DNA of 64,000 nt from NCBI RefSeq assembly GCF_002995495.1, contig NZ_PVZV01000003.1, forward strand, positions 434,001 to 498,000, written 5' to 3'. The notes beneath the pieces are model-generated. The model saw only the letters and a list, made by a program, of their open reading frames with translations. It had not been told where the DNA came from and searched no databases. Shown here one piece after another: positions 15,918 through 24,765 of the stretch (positions are counted from its first letter, which is position 1; each line of letters starts with the position of its first letter). Source of the stretch: Actinocorallia populi. Its GTDB lineage: Bacteria > Actinomycetota > Actinomycetes > Streptosporangiales > Streptosporangiaceae. A program made the position numbers and the translations under genes.

Positions 15918-16718
15918 TCACAGGACCTTGGAGAAGAACTCCCGGGTGCGGGGGTGGCTCGGGTCGGCCAGGACCTCGCGCGGGTCGCCCTGCTCGACGA
16001 TGACGCCGCCGTCCATGAAGACGAGGGAGTCGCCGACCTCGCGGGCGAAGCCCATCTCGTGGGTGACGACCATCATCGTCATCCCGTCGGCGGCGAGCTG
16101 CTGCATGACGGTCAGGACCTCGCCGACCAGCTCCGGGTCGAGGGCCGAGGTCGGCTCGTCGAAGAGCATCAGGGCCGGGTCCATGGCCAGGGCGCGGGCG
16201 ATGGCGACGCGCTGCTGTTGGCCGCCGGACAGCTGGGAGGGGTAGTTGCCCATCCTGTCGGCCAGGCCGACCCGCTCGAGGAGCTCCTCGGCACGGGTCC
16301 GGACCTCGGCCTTGGGCCGCCGCTTGACCCGCAGCGGCGCCTCCATGACGTTCTCCAGCGCGGTCATGTGCGGGAAGAGGTTGAACCGCTGGAACACCAT
16401 GCCGATGTCCCTGCGCTGCGCGGCGACCTCGCGGTCGCGCAGCTCGTAGAGCCTGCCGTTCTTCTCCCGGTAGCCCATGAGCCTGCCGTTGACCCACAGC
16501 CGGCCGCTGTTGATCTTCTCCAGGTGGTTGACGCAGCGCAGGAAGGTGGACTTGCCCGAGCCGGACGGCCCGACGACGCACATCACCTCGCCGGGCTTGA
16601 CCTGGAGGTCGATGCCCTTGAGGACCTCGACCCTGCCGAAGCTCTTGTGGACGTCCTCGGCCTCGACCATGAACTCGGCGGGCGCCCCGGCATCGGCGTT
16701 CTTCGTGAGATCGGTCAT
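15918..16718 (-). CDS. Polar amino acid ABC transporter ATPase (GlnQ-like)
   Basis: A 266-residue ATPase of the polar amino acid importer family. It shows Walker A GPSGSGKS, the Q-loop [16 protein letters not shown], the signature LSGGQQQRV, Walker [20 protein letters not shown] and the switch His [14 protein letters not shown], all diagnostic for the GlnQ/HisP group. A 16-residue N-terminal extension precedes the domain. The start ATG at 16718 shares one base with the permease stop (TGATG), indicating coupled translation. It is the last gene of a three-gene leftward operon: binding protein, permease, ATPase. Confidence 0.95.
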   Translation of the reverse strand: MTDLTKNADAGAPAEFMVEAEDVHKSFGRVEVLKGIDLQVKPGEVMCVVGPSGSGKSTFLRCVNHLEKINSGRLWVNGRLMGYREKNGRLYELRDREVAAQRRDIGMVFQRFNLFPHMTALENVMEAPLRVKRRPKAEVRTRAEELLERVGLADRMGNYPSQLSGGQQQRVAIARALAMDPALMLFDEPTSALDPELVGEVLTVMQQLAADGMTMMVVTHEMGFAREVGDSLVFMDGGVIVEQGDPREVLADPSHPRTREFFSKVL

Positions 16719-17674
16719 CACTGGGCGCCCTTCATGATCCGCAGCCGCGTCTTCGCCCTGTTCGCCCCGCTCTGCTCGCCGGTACCGCGGGAGAAGCGCT
16801 TCTCCAGGAAGTACTGCCCGACCAGCAGCACGCTGGTGAGCGCCAGGTACCACAGGCAGGCGGCGACGAGCATGGGGAAGGGCTGGAACTCCCGGTTGCC
16901 GATCGCCTGGAGCTGGAAGAACAGCTCGTTGGTGACCGGCACGTAGGCCACCAGCGAGGTGTCCTTGAGCATCACGATCGTCTCGCTGCCGGTGGGCGGC
17001 AGGATGACCCGCATCGCCTGCGGCAGCACGATCCGCCGGGTGATCTGGAGCTTCGACATGCCCAGGGCGGCGGCCGCCTCGGTCTGGCCGGGGTCGACCG
17101 ACAGCAGGCCCGCCCGGACGATCTCGGCCATGTAGGCGGCCTCGGACAGCGCCAGCGCCAGCAGGCCCGCCATGAAGCCGGTGAGCAGCGTCGTGGCGTC
17201 CACCGAGAACAGGGTGCCGTTGATGTCGACGCCCAGGAGGTCGGCGAACTGCTCGGTGAAGGGCAGCCCGAAGGAGAACTCCGCGTACAGGACGCCCATG
17301 TTGCCGAACAGGATGGCCAGCACCAGCCGGGGCAGCGCCCGGAACACCCAGATGTAGAGCCAGGACACGCCGCGCAGGATGGGGTTGTCCGACAACCGCA
17401 TGACGGCCAGGACGATGCCCAGCACCACGCCGATGATCATGGCCAGGACCATCAGGATCAGCGAGGTGCGCACGCCTTCGATGACCGGGGGCCGGAAGGC
17501 GTTGTCCACGACGTAGGCCCACTGGAAGGCCGGGTTCGTGACGAGCATGTGCACGAACTGGGCGGCCAGCACCAGCAGGACCGCCGCGGTGACCCAGCGG
17601 CCGGGGTGCCGAACGGGCACGGCCTTGATGGTCTCAGGCCGCACCCGTTCCGCGGGTTCTTGCTGCGGGGCCAT
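16718..17674 (-). CDS. Polar amino acid ABC transporter permease
   Basis: A 318-residue permease of the His/Glu/Gln/Arg family. After a 25-residue cytoplasmic lead there is a first membrane helix ([17 protein letters not shown]), then the conserved domain starting [20 protein letters not shown]. The EAA loop reads [20 protein letters not shown], followed by [11 protein letters not shown]. Only one permease gene is present, so it probably works as a homodimer. Its ATG shares one base with the stop of the binding-protein gene, and its stop shares one base with the ATPase start. Confidence 0.95.
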   Translation of the reverse strand: MAPQQEPAERVRPETIKAVPVRHPGRWVTAAVLLVLAAQFVHMLVTNPAFQWAYVVDNAFRPPVIEGVRTSLILMVLAMIIGVVLGIVLAVMRLSDNPILRGVSWLYIWVFRALPRLVLAILFGNMGVLYAEFSFGLPFTEQFADLLGVDINGTLFSVDATTLLTGFMAGLLALALSEAAYMAEIVRAGLLSVDPGQTEAAAALGMSKLQITRRIVLPQAMRVILPPTGSETIVMLKDTSLVAYVPVTNELFFQLQAIGNREFQPFPMLVAACLWYLALTSVLLVGQYFLEKRFSRGTGEQSGANRAKTRLRIMKGAQ

Positions 17675-18579
17675 CAGGAGGCCGGGTCGACTGTCGGGTC
17701 GGTGATCCCGCCTGCCTGCACGCCCCAGTTCTCCAGGATCTTCGTGTAGGTGCCGTCGGCGATGACCGCCTTGAGGGCGTCGGCGTACACCTGGCCCAGC
17801 GGCGAGTCCTTCTTCACCACGTAGCCGTAGGGGGCGGCGTCGTAGATGTCGCCGAGGAGCGCCAGGCCGCTGGCCTTCTTCACCGCGTAGGCGGCGATCG
17901 GGGAGTCGGCCAGGCTGGCGTCCTCCTTGCCGGAGACCACCGCGGAGGTGGCCTGGTCCTGGCCCTGGTACTGGTTGATCTGGATCGCCGGCTTGCCGGC
18001 GTCCGTGCAGGCCTTGGAGCGCGCCTCGATGTCGGGGACCTGGACGGTCGCCTTCTGGACGGCGATCTTCTTGCCGCAGGCGTCGTCCGGGTCGATCGTG
18101 GAGCCGGCCTTGGCGAACCACTGGGTGCCGGCGTTGAAGTAGCTCACCATCGTCGCCTGCTTGAGGCGCTCGGGGTTGATGGTGAAGGAGGAGACGCCGG
18201 TCTCGTACTTGCCGGAGGTGGTGACGCCGGGGACGATGTCGTCGAAGTTGCTGGTCACCCACTCGGTCTTCAGGCCGAGCTTGGCGGCCACGGCGTCGAA
18301 CAGCTCCACGTCCCAGCCGACGACGGTCTTGCCGTCGGTGTCGAGGTACTCGTTGGGGGCGTAGCTGGAGTCGACGCCGATCTTGATGACGCCGTCGGCC
18401 TTGATGTCCTCGGGAACCTGGGCGGCCAGCGCGGTGTCGGCGGAGACCTCGGGGGCGGTCTTCGCGGGGCCCTCGGCACTGTCCTCGGTCTTCTCGCCGC
18501 AGGCGGTGAGACCGAGCGCGCCGATCAGCAGCGCGGCGCCCACGGCCAGGCCGCGCCGGCGGGCATCAGCGGAAATCAC
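17674..18579 (-). CDS. Polar amino acid ABC transporter substrate-binding lipoprotein
   Basis: A 301-residue SBP_bac_3 protein and first gene of the operon. The GTG at 18579 has a GGAGGAA site seven bases upstream. The signal peptide ends in lipobox GLTACGE. The fold shows the family pattern: IKIGVDSSYAPNEYLD, GWDVELFDAVAAKLGLK, FDDIVPGVTTSGKYETGVSSF and a two-lobe hinge with GKKIAVQKAT. An internal Cys pair (DACGKK and SKACTD) may form a disulfide. The ligand is probably a polar amino acid; which one cannot be told. A perfect inverted repeat in the leader (18599-18618) may regulate it. Confidence 0.93.
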   Translation of the reverse strand: MISADARRRGLAVGAALLIGALGLTACGEKTEDSAEGPAKTAPEVSADTALAAQVPEDIKADGVIKIGVDSSYAPNEYLDTDGKTVVGWDVELFDAVAAKLGLKTEWVTSNFDDIVPGVTTSGKYETGVSSFTINPERLKQATMVSYFNAGTQWFAKAGSTIDPDDACGKKIAVQKATVQVPDIEARSKACTDAGKPAIQINQYQGQDQATSAVVSGKEDASLADSPIAAYAVKKASGLALLGDIYDAAPYGYVVKKDSPLGQVYADALKAVIADGTYTKILENWGVQAGGITDPTVDPAS

Positions 18580-18598
18580 GATGTTTCCTCCATATTTG

Positions 18599-18618
18599 TT
18601 GGATCTCCTCAGATCCAA
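18599..18618 (-). promoter_or_regulatory. Perfect inverted repeat in the amino-acid importer leader
   Basis: TTGGATCT at 18599-18606 and AGATCCAA at 18611-18618 form an 8-bp perfect inverted repeat with a 4-base spacer, 20-40 bases upstream of the binding-protein GTG. A TATATC hexamer lies just upstream (about 18627-18632 on the minus strand), so the repeat sits at about +5 to +25. It could be an operator or an RNA hairpin close to the ribosome site. Confidence 0.5.
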
Positions 18619-18666
18619 ACCTCGAACACGATATATCTGCACTTGGAACGGTCGAAACCGCAGCTG

Positions 18667-19455
18667 TTACGACTGCGTCTCCTCCCCCTCCGGGGCCGCC
18701 CTCTGCTCCGGCACCGCCGGGGGCGCGGCCTTCTCGTCTGCCACGCCCAGATCCCCGCCCAGGTAGGCGGCCCGCACCTGGGGGTCGTCCAGCAGGTCGG
18801 CGGCCGGGGCGGTCTTCACCACCTCGCCGGTCTCCAGGACGTAGGCGCGGTGGGCGAGCTTCAGCGCCTGCTGGGCGTTCTGCTCCACCAGCAGCACCGT
18901 GGTGCCCCGCCGGTTGATCTCCTCGATGATCGAGAAGATCTGCTGCACCAGCTTGGGCGCCAGGCCCATGGACGGCTCGTCCAGCAGCAGCACCTTCGGC
19001 CTGGCCATCAGCGCGCGGCCGATCGCCACCATCTGCTGCTCGCCGCCGGACATGGTGCCGCCCATCTGGCCCTTGCGCTCGGCCAGCCGCTCGAACAGCG
19101 TGTACACCTCGGCCAGGTCCTTGGCGATCTCCGGGCCCTTGCGCCCGTAGGCGCCCATGAGGAGGTTGTCCTCGACCGTCATGCCGGGGAAGACCCCGCG
19201 CCCCTCGGGCGACTGGCCGATTCCGATGCGCACCCGCTTGTGGCCCGGGACCTTGGAGATGTCCCTGCCGTCGAAGCGGATCCGGCCCGAGCTGAGCCGG
19301 CGCAGGCCGGAGACCGTCTTGAGCGTGGTGGTCTTGCCCGCGCCGTTGCCGCCGATGAGAGTGACGATCTCGCCCTCGTCGACCTGGAGCGAGACGCCCT
19401 TGAGCGCCTCGACCTTTCCGTAGTGGACGCGGATGTCCTCGATTTCAAGAAGCAT
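18667..19455 (-). CDS. livF: Branched-chain amino acid ABC transporter ATPase LivF
   Basis: A 262-residue ATPase of the LivF type: Walker A GGNGAGKT, the LivF-typical stretch GIGQSPEGRGVFPGMTVEDNL, signature MSGGEQQMVAIGRALM, Walker B LLLDEPSMGLAP and switch LLVEQNA. The C-terminus carries a 30-residue acidic, Pro-rich tail beyond the usual end. It overlaps livG by 11 bases and is the last gene of livK-H-M-G-F. Confidence 0.95.
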   Translation of the reverse strand: MLLEIEDIRVHYGKVEALKGVSLQVDEGEIVTLIGGNGAGKTTTLKTVSGLRRLSSGRIRFDGRDISKVPGHKRVRIGIGQSPEGRGVFPGMTVEDNLLMGAYGRKGPEIAKDLAEVYTLFERLAERKGQMGGTMSGGEQQMVAIGRALMARPKVLLLDEPSMGLAPKLVQQIFSIIEEINRRGTTVLLVEQNAQQALKLAHRAYVLETGEVVKTAPAADLLDDPQVRAAYLGGDLGVADEKAAPPAVPEQRAAPEGEETQS

Positions 19456-20314
19456 CGGCCGGAGCCCCCAAATACGCCTCGATGACCCGCGGGTTGTTCT
19501 GCACCTCGCGCGGCTGCCCTTCGGCGATCTTCTGGCCGAAGTCCAGTACCGCCACCCGGTCGCTGATGCCCATGACCAGACGCATGTCGTGCTCGATGAG
19601 CAGGACCGTCACACCCGTGTCGCGGATCCTGCGGATGAGCCCCTGCAGCGCCTCCTTCTCCGCCGGGTTCATGCCCGCGGCGGGTTCGTCGAGCAGCAGC
19701 AGCTTCGGCCTGGTCGCCAGCGCCCGTGCGATCTCCAGCCTGCGCTGGTCGCCGTACGGGAGGTTCTTGGCGGCCTCGTCTCCGCGGTGGGCGACGCCGA
19801 CGAAGTCCAGGAGCCGCCGGGCGGTCTCCCGGCCCTCCCGCTCCTCCTTGCGGTGCCGGGGGAAGCCCAGGCCCGCGCTGACGAAACCGGTCCTGTGGTG
19901 GGCGTCCGCGCCCACCATGACGTTCTCGACCGCCGACATGTTGTGGAACAGGCGGATGTTCTGGAACGTCCGCGCGATCCCGGCCTTGGTGACCTGGTAC
20001 CGCTTGCTGCCGTCGATGCGCCTGCCGTCGAAGAGCACTCCGCCCTCCGTCGGCTGGTAGACCCCGGTGACCACGTTGAACACCGTGGTCTTCCCGGCGC
20101 CGTTCGGACCGATGACGGCGAAGATCTCACCCGCGTTGATCGTCAGGTCCAGCCCGTTGATCGCGGTCACGCCGCCGAACCGCATGACGACGTGGTGCAG
20201 TTCCAGCAGGCCGCCGCGAGGAGCGAAGGAGCGCTCCCCGGCCTTGCCGGACTTGCCGGACTTGCTGGCCCCGCCGGGCTTGACCACCCCGCCGATCTTG
20301 TTCAGGCCCTTCAC
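19445..20314 (-). CDS. livG: Branched-chain amino acid ABC transporter ATPase LivG
   Basis: A 289-residue ATPase with a 30-residue Lys/Gly/Ser N-terminal extension (GGASKSGKSGKAGERS) before the domain start LELHHVVMRFGGVTAINGL. Walker A is GPNGAGKT, followed by the LivG-type FNVVTGVYQPTEGGV and GIARTFQNIRLF; signature LPYGDQRRLEIARAL; Walker B LLLDEPAAGMNP; switch LLIEHDM. The GTG start at 20314 overlaps the livM stop as GTGA. Confidence 0.95.
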   Translation of the reverse strand: MKGLNKIGGVVKPGGASKSGKSGKAGERSFAPRGGLLELHHVVMRFGGVTAINGLDLTINAGEIFAVIGPNGAGKTTVFNVVTGVYQPTEGGVLFDGRRIDGSKRYQVTKAGIARTFQNIRLFHNMSAVENVMVGADAHHRTGFVSAGLGFPRHRKEEREGRETARRLLDFVGVAHRGDEAAKNLPYGDQRRLEIARALATRPKLLLLDEPAAGMNPAEKEALQGLIRRIRDTGVTVLLIEHDMRLVMGISDRVAVLDFGQKIAEGQPREVQNNPRVIEAYLGAPADAS

Positions 20315-21504
20315 TTGGACACCTCGCCTTCCACCTGGGCGCCGCCCGGACCGCCGACCTCGGCGCCCAGTGAGCCCATGCCGCCCGTGCCCTCCTTGAG
20401 CTCGGCCTTGCGCTGCCGGGACGGCAGCAGGCCCTCCGGCCGCAGCGCCATCATGATCACCAGGGCCGCGCCGAACACCAGGATGCGGTACTCCCCGACG
20501 CCGCGGACCCGCTCGGGGATCCAGGCGATGAGGAACGCGCCGACCATGACGCCCGGGATGTTGCCCGACCCGCCCAGCACCACCGCGGCCAGGATGGTGG
20601 CCGAGAGGATGAACGGGAAGTCCTCCGGGATGATCGAGGTCGCCTGGGAGCCGTAGAGCACGCCCGCCAGGCCGCCGAACGCCGCGCCGATCGCGAACGC
20701 CGCCAGCTTGAACTTGAAGGTCGGGACGCCCATCAGCTCGGCGGCGTCCTCGTCCTCGCGGATCGCGGCCCAGGACCGGCCGACCCGGCTGTGCTCCAGC
20801 CGCTTGGCGAAGATGATCGTGCCGATGATGGCGATGACCATCAGGTAGTAGTACGGACGGGTGTCGAGCGCGCCGTACGTGAACGGTTTGAGGCCCTCCA
20901 GGTCCAGCGCCTGGAAGAAGGCCGTGTCGGGGATCTCCCAGTCGGTCAGGTTCGGCGGGTGCGGGATGCCCGCGATGCCGTTCGGACCGCCGATGGAGTC
21001 GGTGTTGGTGGCGGCGATGCGGATGATCTCACCGAAGCCGAGTGTCACGATCGCCAGGTAGTCGCCGCGCAGCCGCAGGGTCGGGGCGCCCAGCAGGACG
21101 CCCGACAGCGCGGCCAGCAGCACGCCGACCGCGATGATCTCCCAGAAGCCCCAGCCGTACTGCTTGCCCAGGATCGCCATCGTGTAGCCGCCGACGGCGA
21201 AGAACGCGACGTAGCCCAGGTCCAGCAGGCCCGCCTGGCCGACCACCACGTTCAGGCCGATGGCCAGCAGGATGTAGCCGCCGATCGGGTAGAACAGGAT
21301 GGCCTGCCAGTCGGAGTGCGGCGACATGAAGGAGCCGATGTCCTCGTGCGGCAGCAGGAACGCCACCACGGTGAGGAGCAGGTAGACGCTCCAGCGGACG
21401 GGACCGCGCTGGACGGCCCACCAGTGGCGCAGGGCGTCCAGCCTGGAGCCGACGGGTTCGCTGATCTTTCGTACGGGCTTCTTGGCCCACTCAATGCTGC
21501 TCAT
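20311..21504 (-). CDS. livM: Branched-chain amino acid ABC transporter permease LivM
   Basis: A 397-residue permease with about nine membrane helices. Family landmarks are YILLAIGLNVVVGQAGLLDLGYVAFFAVG, the segment TLRLRGDYLAIVTLGFGEI, and the cytosolic coupling loop GRSWAAIREDEDAAELMGV. The N-terminus has an extra 30-residue basic stretch before the first helix, and the C-terminus ends in a Gly-rich tail. ATGA overlap with livH. Confidence 0.95.
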   Translation of the reverse strand: MSSIEWAKKPVRKISEPVGSRLDALRHWWAVQRGPVRWSVYLLLTVVAFLLPHEDIGSFMSPHSDWQAILFYPIGGYILLAIGLNVVVGQAGLLDLGYVAFFAVGGYTMAILGKQYGWGFWEIIAVGVLLAALSGVLLGAPTLRLRGDYLAIVTLGFGEIIRIAATNTDSIGGPNGIAGIPHPPNLTDWEIPDTAFFQALDLEGLKPFTYGALDTRPYYYLMVIAIIGTIIFAKRLEHSRVGRSWAAIREDEDAAELMGVPTFKFKLAAFAIGAAFGGLAGVLYGSQATSIIPEDFPFILSATILAAVVLGGSGNIPGVMVGAFLIAWIPERVRGVGEYRILVFGAALVIMMALRPEGLLPSRQRKAELKEGTGGMGSLGAEVGGPGGAQVEGEVSK

Positions 21505-22466
21505 ACTCGCGCCTGCTGAAGGGATTCACCGAGGATGCCGGTGGGTCGGAACATGAGGACCAGGACCAGGACCGTGAAGGCCACCACGTGCTGCCATTCG
21601 GTGCCGAACATTACCGATCCGTACATCTCGATGAGGCCGAGCACCATACCGCCGACCAGCGCGCCGCGCAGGTTGCCGATGCCGCCCAGCACCGCGGCGG
21701 TGAACGCCTTGATGCCCAGCAGGAAGCCGACGAAGAAGTCGGTCTCCTCGAACCGCATCATGTACAGGGCCGCCGCCACACCGGCCATCGCGCCGCCGAT
21801 GGCGAAGGTCGCGGTGACGATCCGGTCGATGTTGACGCCCATGAGGACCGAGGTCTCGGGGTCCTGCGCGGTGGCCCGGATGCCGCGGCCCAGTTTGGTG
21901 CGGCTCACGAACTGGTCGAGGGCGACCATCATGATGATGGCGCCGACGAAGACGATGAACTTGTCGTTGCGGACGACGAAGTCGCCGATGGCGAAGAGGT
22001 CCTCGCGCTCGACGAAGTGGCCCTGCAGCGGGAGCGCGCCCTTCTCCTTGGGCACGTCGAACCACCAGGGGATGAGGACGCGCGCGAAGAGCTGCTGCAG
22101 GAAGAGCGAGGCGCCGATCGCGGAGATCAGCGCGGCCAGCCGGGAGGCGCCCTTGCGGCGCAGAGGCCGGTAGGCGAGGTACTCCAGTGCGACGGCGCTG
22201 GCCCCCGAGGCCAGCGCGCCGGCCACCGCCAGCACGAGCACCACGCCCACCAGCGCGAACCCGCCGACTCCGGAGAAGCCGAAGAGGTTCACCACGGCGA
22301 GCGAGGCGAAGGTGCCGATCATGAAGATCTCGGAGTGCGCGAAGTTGATCAGGCGCAACACCCCGTAGACCATCGTGTAACCGAGCGCCAGAAGCGCGTA
22401 GATCGCGCCGAGCGATAGCCCGTCCACCGTGGCGGGCCAGAACTGGTTCATGAGGTCGTTGAACAA
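21501..22466 (-). CDS. livH: Branched-chain amino acid ABC transporter permease LivH
   Basis: A 321-residue permease with about eight helices. It shows DGLSLGAIYALLALGYTMVYGVLRLINFAHSE, GRGIRATAQDPETSVLMGV as coupling loop, and AVLGGIGNLRGALVGGMVLG. The TTG at 22466 gives MFNDLMNQFWPATVDG; an ATG at 22451 is an alternative because neither has a strong ribosome site. It is separated from livK by a 97-base gap holding a large hairpin, so permease and ATPase genes may be made at a lower level than the binding protein. Confidence 0.94.
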   Translation of the reverse strand: MFNDLMNQFWPATVDGLSLGAIYALLALGYTMVYGVLRLINFAHSEIFMIGTFASLAVVNLFGFSGVGGFALVGVVLVLAVAGALASGASAVALEYLAYRPLRRKGASRLAALISAIGASLFLQQLFARVLIPWWFDVPKEKGALPLQGHFVEREDLFAIGDFVVRNDKFIVFVGAIIMMVALDQFVSRTKLGRGIRATAQDPETSVLMGVNIDRIVTATFAIGGAMAGVAAALYMMRFEETDFFVGFLLGIKAFTAAVLGGIGNLRGALVGGMVLGLIEMYGSVMFGTEWQHVVAFTVLVLVLMFRPTGILGESLQQARV

Positions 22467-22488
22467 GGCGTGTCACTTTCACGAAGAA

Positions 22489-22541
22489 GGGCGGGAACCC
22501 GGGTGATCACATGCCTGCACGTGGTGCCCGTGTTCCCGCCC
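22489..22541 (-). terminator. Intergenic hairpin between livK and livH (attenuating terminator)
   Basis: GGGCGGGAAC at 22489-22498 pairs perfectly with GTTCCCGCCC at 22532-22541; the enclosed 33 bases can pair further (ACGGGC with CCCGGGT-type contacts). Such hairpins after the binding-protein gene of ABC operons usually cause partial termination or mRNA protection, giving more binding protein than membrane parts. There is no T-run. Confidence 0.65.
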
Positions 22542-22563
22542 CGACCCTGAATGCGGCTGGACG

Positions 22564-23736
22564 TTACGGCTTGGCCGTCTTGGCGTTGCCCAGCAGCGGG
22601 AGGGACTCGCCCGTGACCTTGTAGATGTAGACGTCGCCGCCCGCCACCTCGCCGTTGGCCTCGAACTTGATCTGCTTGCTCACTCCCGTGAAGTCGACCG
22701 TGCCGATGAACTTCTGGATGTCCTCCGGCGTGGTCGCGCCGGACTGGACCGCCTTGATGAACACGGTGGCCGCGTCGTAGGCCTCGGCGGCGTAGATCGC
22801 GGTCGGCGCGTTGAACTTGGCCTTGTAGGCGTCGGCGAACTTCTTGCTCGCCTCGCCGGCCGTGCCCTCGGGGTCGATCAGGCAGGGGCAGCCGATGAGC
22901 GAGCCCTCGGCGTTGTCGCCGCCGGCGCCCTTGGCCAGGCCCGGGTCGAGCGAACCGTCCGCGGACAGGAAGGTCGCGTCGACGCCGCCCTCGCGCAGCT
23001 GCTTGATCAGCTTGCCGCCCTCGGCGTAGTAACCGCCGAAGAAGATGGCGTCGGGGGCGAAGGCCTTGGCCTTGTTGACGGTCGAGGAGAAGTCCGCGCC
23101 GTCCGTGTCGATCGAGTCGCCCTCGGTGGTGGCGCCGCCCTCTTCGACGGCCTTCTTCACCGTGGCGGCCAGCGGCTGGCCGTAGGTGGACTTGTCGTCG
23201 ATGATGAAGACCTTCTTGGCCCCCACGCCGGTGGTGATGAACTGGCCGATGCCGGCGCCCTGGACGTCGTCGTCGGAGATGACGCGGTGCCAGTACTTCC
23301 AGCCGTTCTCGGCCAGGGGGGCGTTGGTCGCCGAGGCCGAGACGCTCGGGATCTGCGCCTCCTCCAGCACCGGGCCGACCTGGGCGGACTCGCCCGAGAA
23401 CGCCGGGCCGATCAGACCGGCGATCTTGTCCTGCTTGATCGCGTTCTTCGCCAGCGCGACGGCCTGCTCGGGCTTGGCCTGGCTGTCGTAGGGGATCAGC
23501 TTGATCTTGGTCTCGGGGTTGGTCGCGTTGTACTCGTCGACCGCGAGCTGCGCCGCGTTCCTGATCGGAATGACGATGCCGGCGTTCTCGCCGGTGAAGT
23601 CACCCATGATGCCGATACTGACCTCGGAGACGTCGCCTCCGGAACCGGAGTCCGAGCTGTCGCCACAGGCGGCCAACGCGAGGCTGGCTGCTCCGAGCAC
23701 TGCGAGCAGCCGCATCCTGGGGGGTACACGTTTCAT
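22564..23736 (-). CDS. livK: Branched-chain amino acid ABC transporter substrate-binding lipoprotein
   Basis: A 390-residue Peripla_BP_6 lipoprotein, first gene of the liv operon, with ATG at 23736 behind GAAGGAGA. The lipobox is ALAACGDS (Cys about 23). It begins SIGIMGDFTGENAGIVIPIRNAAQLAVDEYN and has the family's IGPAFSGESAQVGPVLEEAQIP and VFIIDDKSTYGQPLAATVKK. A Cys pair in LIGCPCLID is unusual and may form a disulfide or metal site. Ligands of this family include branched-chain amino acids, amides and urea, so the exact substrate is open. Confidence 0.92.
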   Translation of the reverse strand: MKRVPPRMRLLAVLGAASLALAACGDSSDSGSGGDVSEVSIGIMGDFTGENAGIVIPIRNAAQLAVDEYNATNPETKIKLIPYDSQAKPEQAVALAKNAIKQDKIAGLIGPAFSGESAQVGPVLEEAQIPSVSASATNAPLAENGWKYWHRVISDDDVQGAGIGQFITTGVGAKKVFIIDDKSTYGQPLAATVKKAVEEGGATTEGDSIDTDGADFSSTVNKAKAFAPDAIFFGGYYAEGGKLIKQLREGGVDATFLSADGSLDPGLAKGAGGDNAEGSLIGCPCLIDPEGTAGEASKKFADAYKAKFNAPTAIYAAEAYDAATVFIKAVQSGATTPEDIQKFIGTVDFTGVSKQIKFEANGEVAGGDVYIYKVTGESLPLLGNAKTAKP

Positions 23737-23928
23737 GCCGGGTCTCCTTCTCGGACCGCAGCCTGAATGCTGGCGGTCACATGGGAACGATTGGCCGAAA
23801 CGTACTCAACGGTTCCCTGGAACACCAGGCCAGAGGGGATCACCCGACATCGTGATGCACAGTCGTGACCTTGCCGCAATCAAAGAAAAACCTCTGAAAT
23901 CAGCATTTAACCCAGGAAATCCTGCACA

Positions 23929-24537
23929 CTATTCAGGTTTGCTGTCCGCATTAACCTCCGATGTGGTGGTTTCCAGAACCGCCTCGGCGACCTTCCGCAT
24001 CGTCAGCCGGCGGTCCATGGACGTCTTCTGGATCCAGCGGAACGCCTCCGGCTCGGTCCAGCCGTGCCGCGCCTGCAGGTGGCCCTTGGCCCGGTCGACC
24101 ACCTTGCGGGTGTCCAGCCGGTCCTTCAGCGAGGTGACCTCCGACTCCAGCTGCCGGATCTCGTCGTAGCGCGAGACCGCCATCTCGATGGCCGGCACCA
24201 GGTCGGCCTTGGTGAACGGCTTGACCAGGTAGGACATGGCGCCCGCGGCGCGGGCCCGCTCCACCAGCTCCCGCTGGGAGAAGGCGGTGAGCATGATCAC
24301 AGGGGCGATGCGCTCCCCGGCGATGCGCTCGGCCGCCGAGATCCCGTCCAGGATCGGCATCTTCACGTCCAGGATGACCAGATCGGGGCGCAGCTCCGTG
24401 GCGAGCTTGACCGCGGTCTCCCCGTCACCCGCCTCGCCGACGACCAGATAACCGTCCTCCTCCAGCATCTCCTTGAGATCGAGTCGGATCAAAGCCTCGT
24501 CTTCCGCGATGACAACTCGCTTGGCGCTCTCACTCAC
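23929..24537 (-). CDS. pdtaR: PdtaR-type ANTAR response regulator
   Basis: A 202-residue response regulator with an N-terminal receiver (about residues 5-120) and a C-terminal ANTAR RNA-binding domain (about 130-190). The receiver has the acidic pair AEDE, the phospho-acceptor D57 in VILDVKMPILDG, Thr in VIMLTAFSQ and Lys in YLVKPFT. The ANTAR part shows VVDRAKGHLQARHGWTEPEAFRWIQKTSMDRRLTM. This is the layout of mycobacterial PdtaR (Rv1626), an antiterminator-type regulator phosphorylated by PdtaS; no sensor kinase of that type lies in the window. GTG 24537 was chosen; GTG 24543 is two codons upstream. It sits near pyk and polA as in relatives. Confidence 0.92.
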   Translation of the reverse strand: MSESAKRVVIAEDEALIRLDLKEMLEEDGYLVVGEAGDGETAVKLATELRPDLVILDVKMPILDGISAAERIAGERIAPVIMLTAFSQRELVERARAAGAMSYLVKPFTKADLVPAIEMAVSRYDEIRQLESEVTSLKDRLDTRKVVDRAKGHLQARHGWTEPEAFRWIQKTSMDRRLTMRKVAEAVLETTTSEVNADSKPE

Positions 24538-24635
24538 GCACACGAGACTACAAGGAACCGGTACTCTGGTGCCTGCCCGTGACCCGCCCCGTGCATCGCG
24601 GGCGGCCGCGGCGGCGGCCGGACGCCCGCCGCGGA

Positions 24636-24709
24636 GCCCCAATACTCCAACCGGCAGAGAGGGCGGTCTCAAACACCGCACAGTGTGGGTTCGAATCCCA
24701 CTTGGGGCA
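24636..24709 (+). tRNA. tRNA with anticodon CAA (Leu by anticodon, but short variable loop)
   Basis: A complete cloverleaf can be drawn. Acceptor GCCCCAA (24636-24642) pairs with TTGGGGC (24702-24708), discriminator A at 24709, and CCA is not encoded. The D arm is CTC with GAG (24645-24647 and 24659-24661) and has GG at 24653-24654. The anticodon stem GCGGT/ACCGC (24663-24667 and 24675-24679) encloses loop CTCAAAC, anticodon CAA at 24670-24672. The T arm is GTGGG TTCGAAT CCCAC (24685-24701). The variable loop is only five bases (24680-24684), whereas bacterial leucine tRNAs have a long variable arm. It lies between the leftward pdtaR and pyk genes. Confidence 0.75.
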
Positions 24710-24718
24710 CCGACACGA

Positions 24719-24750
24719 AGAGCCGCCCACCCCCGCGGGTGAGCGGCTCT
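24719..24750. terminator. Bidirectional hairpin terminator between tRNA and pyk
   Basis: AGAGCCGC (24719-24726) pairs with GCGGCTCT (24743-24750), then after one C-A mismatch CACCC (24728-24732) pairs with GGGTG (24737-24741) around loop CCGC. It lies just past the tRNA and 16 bases beyond the pyk stop, so it can end both transcripts. Confidence 0.75.
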
Positions 24751-24765
24751 CGCGCGTACGGGCGC

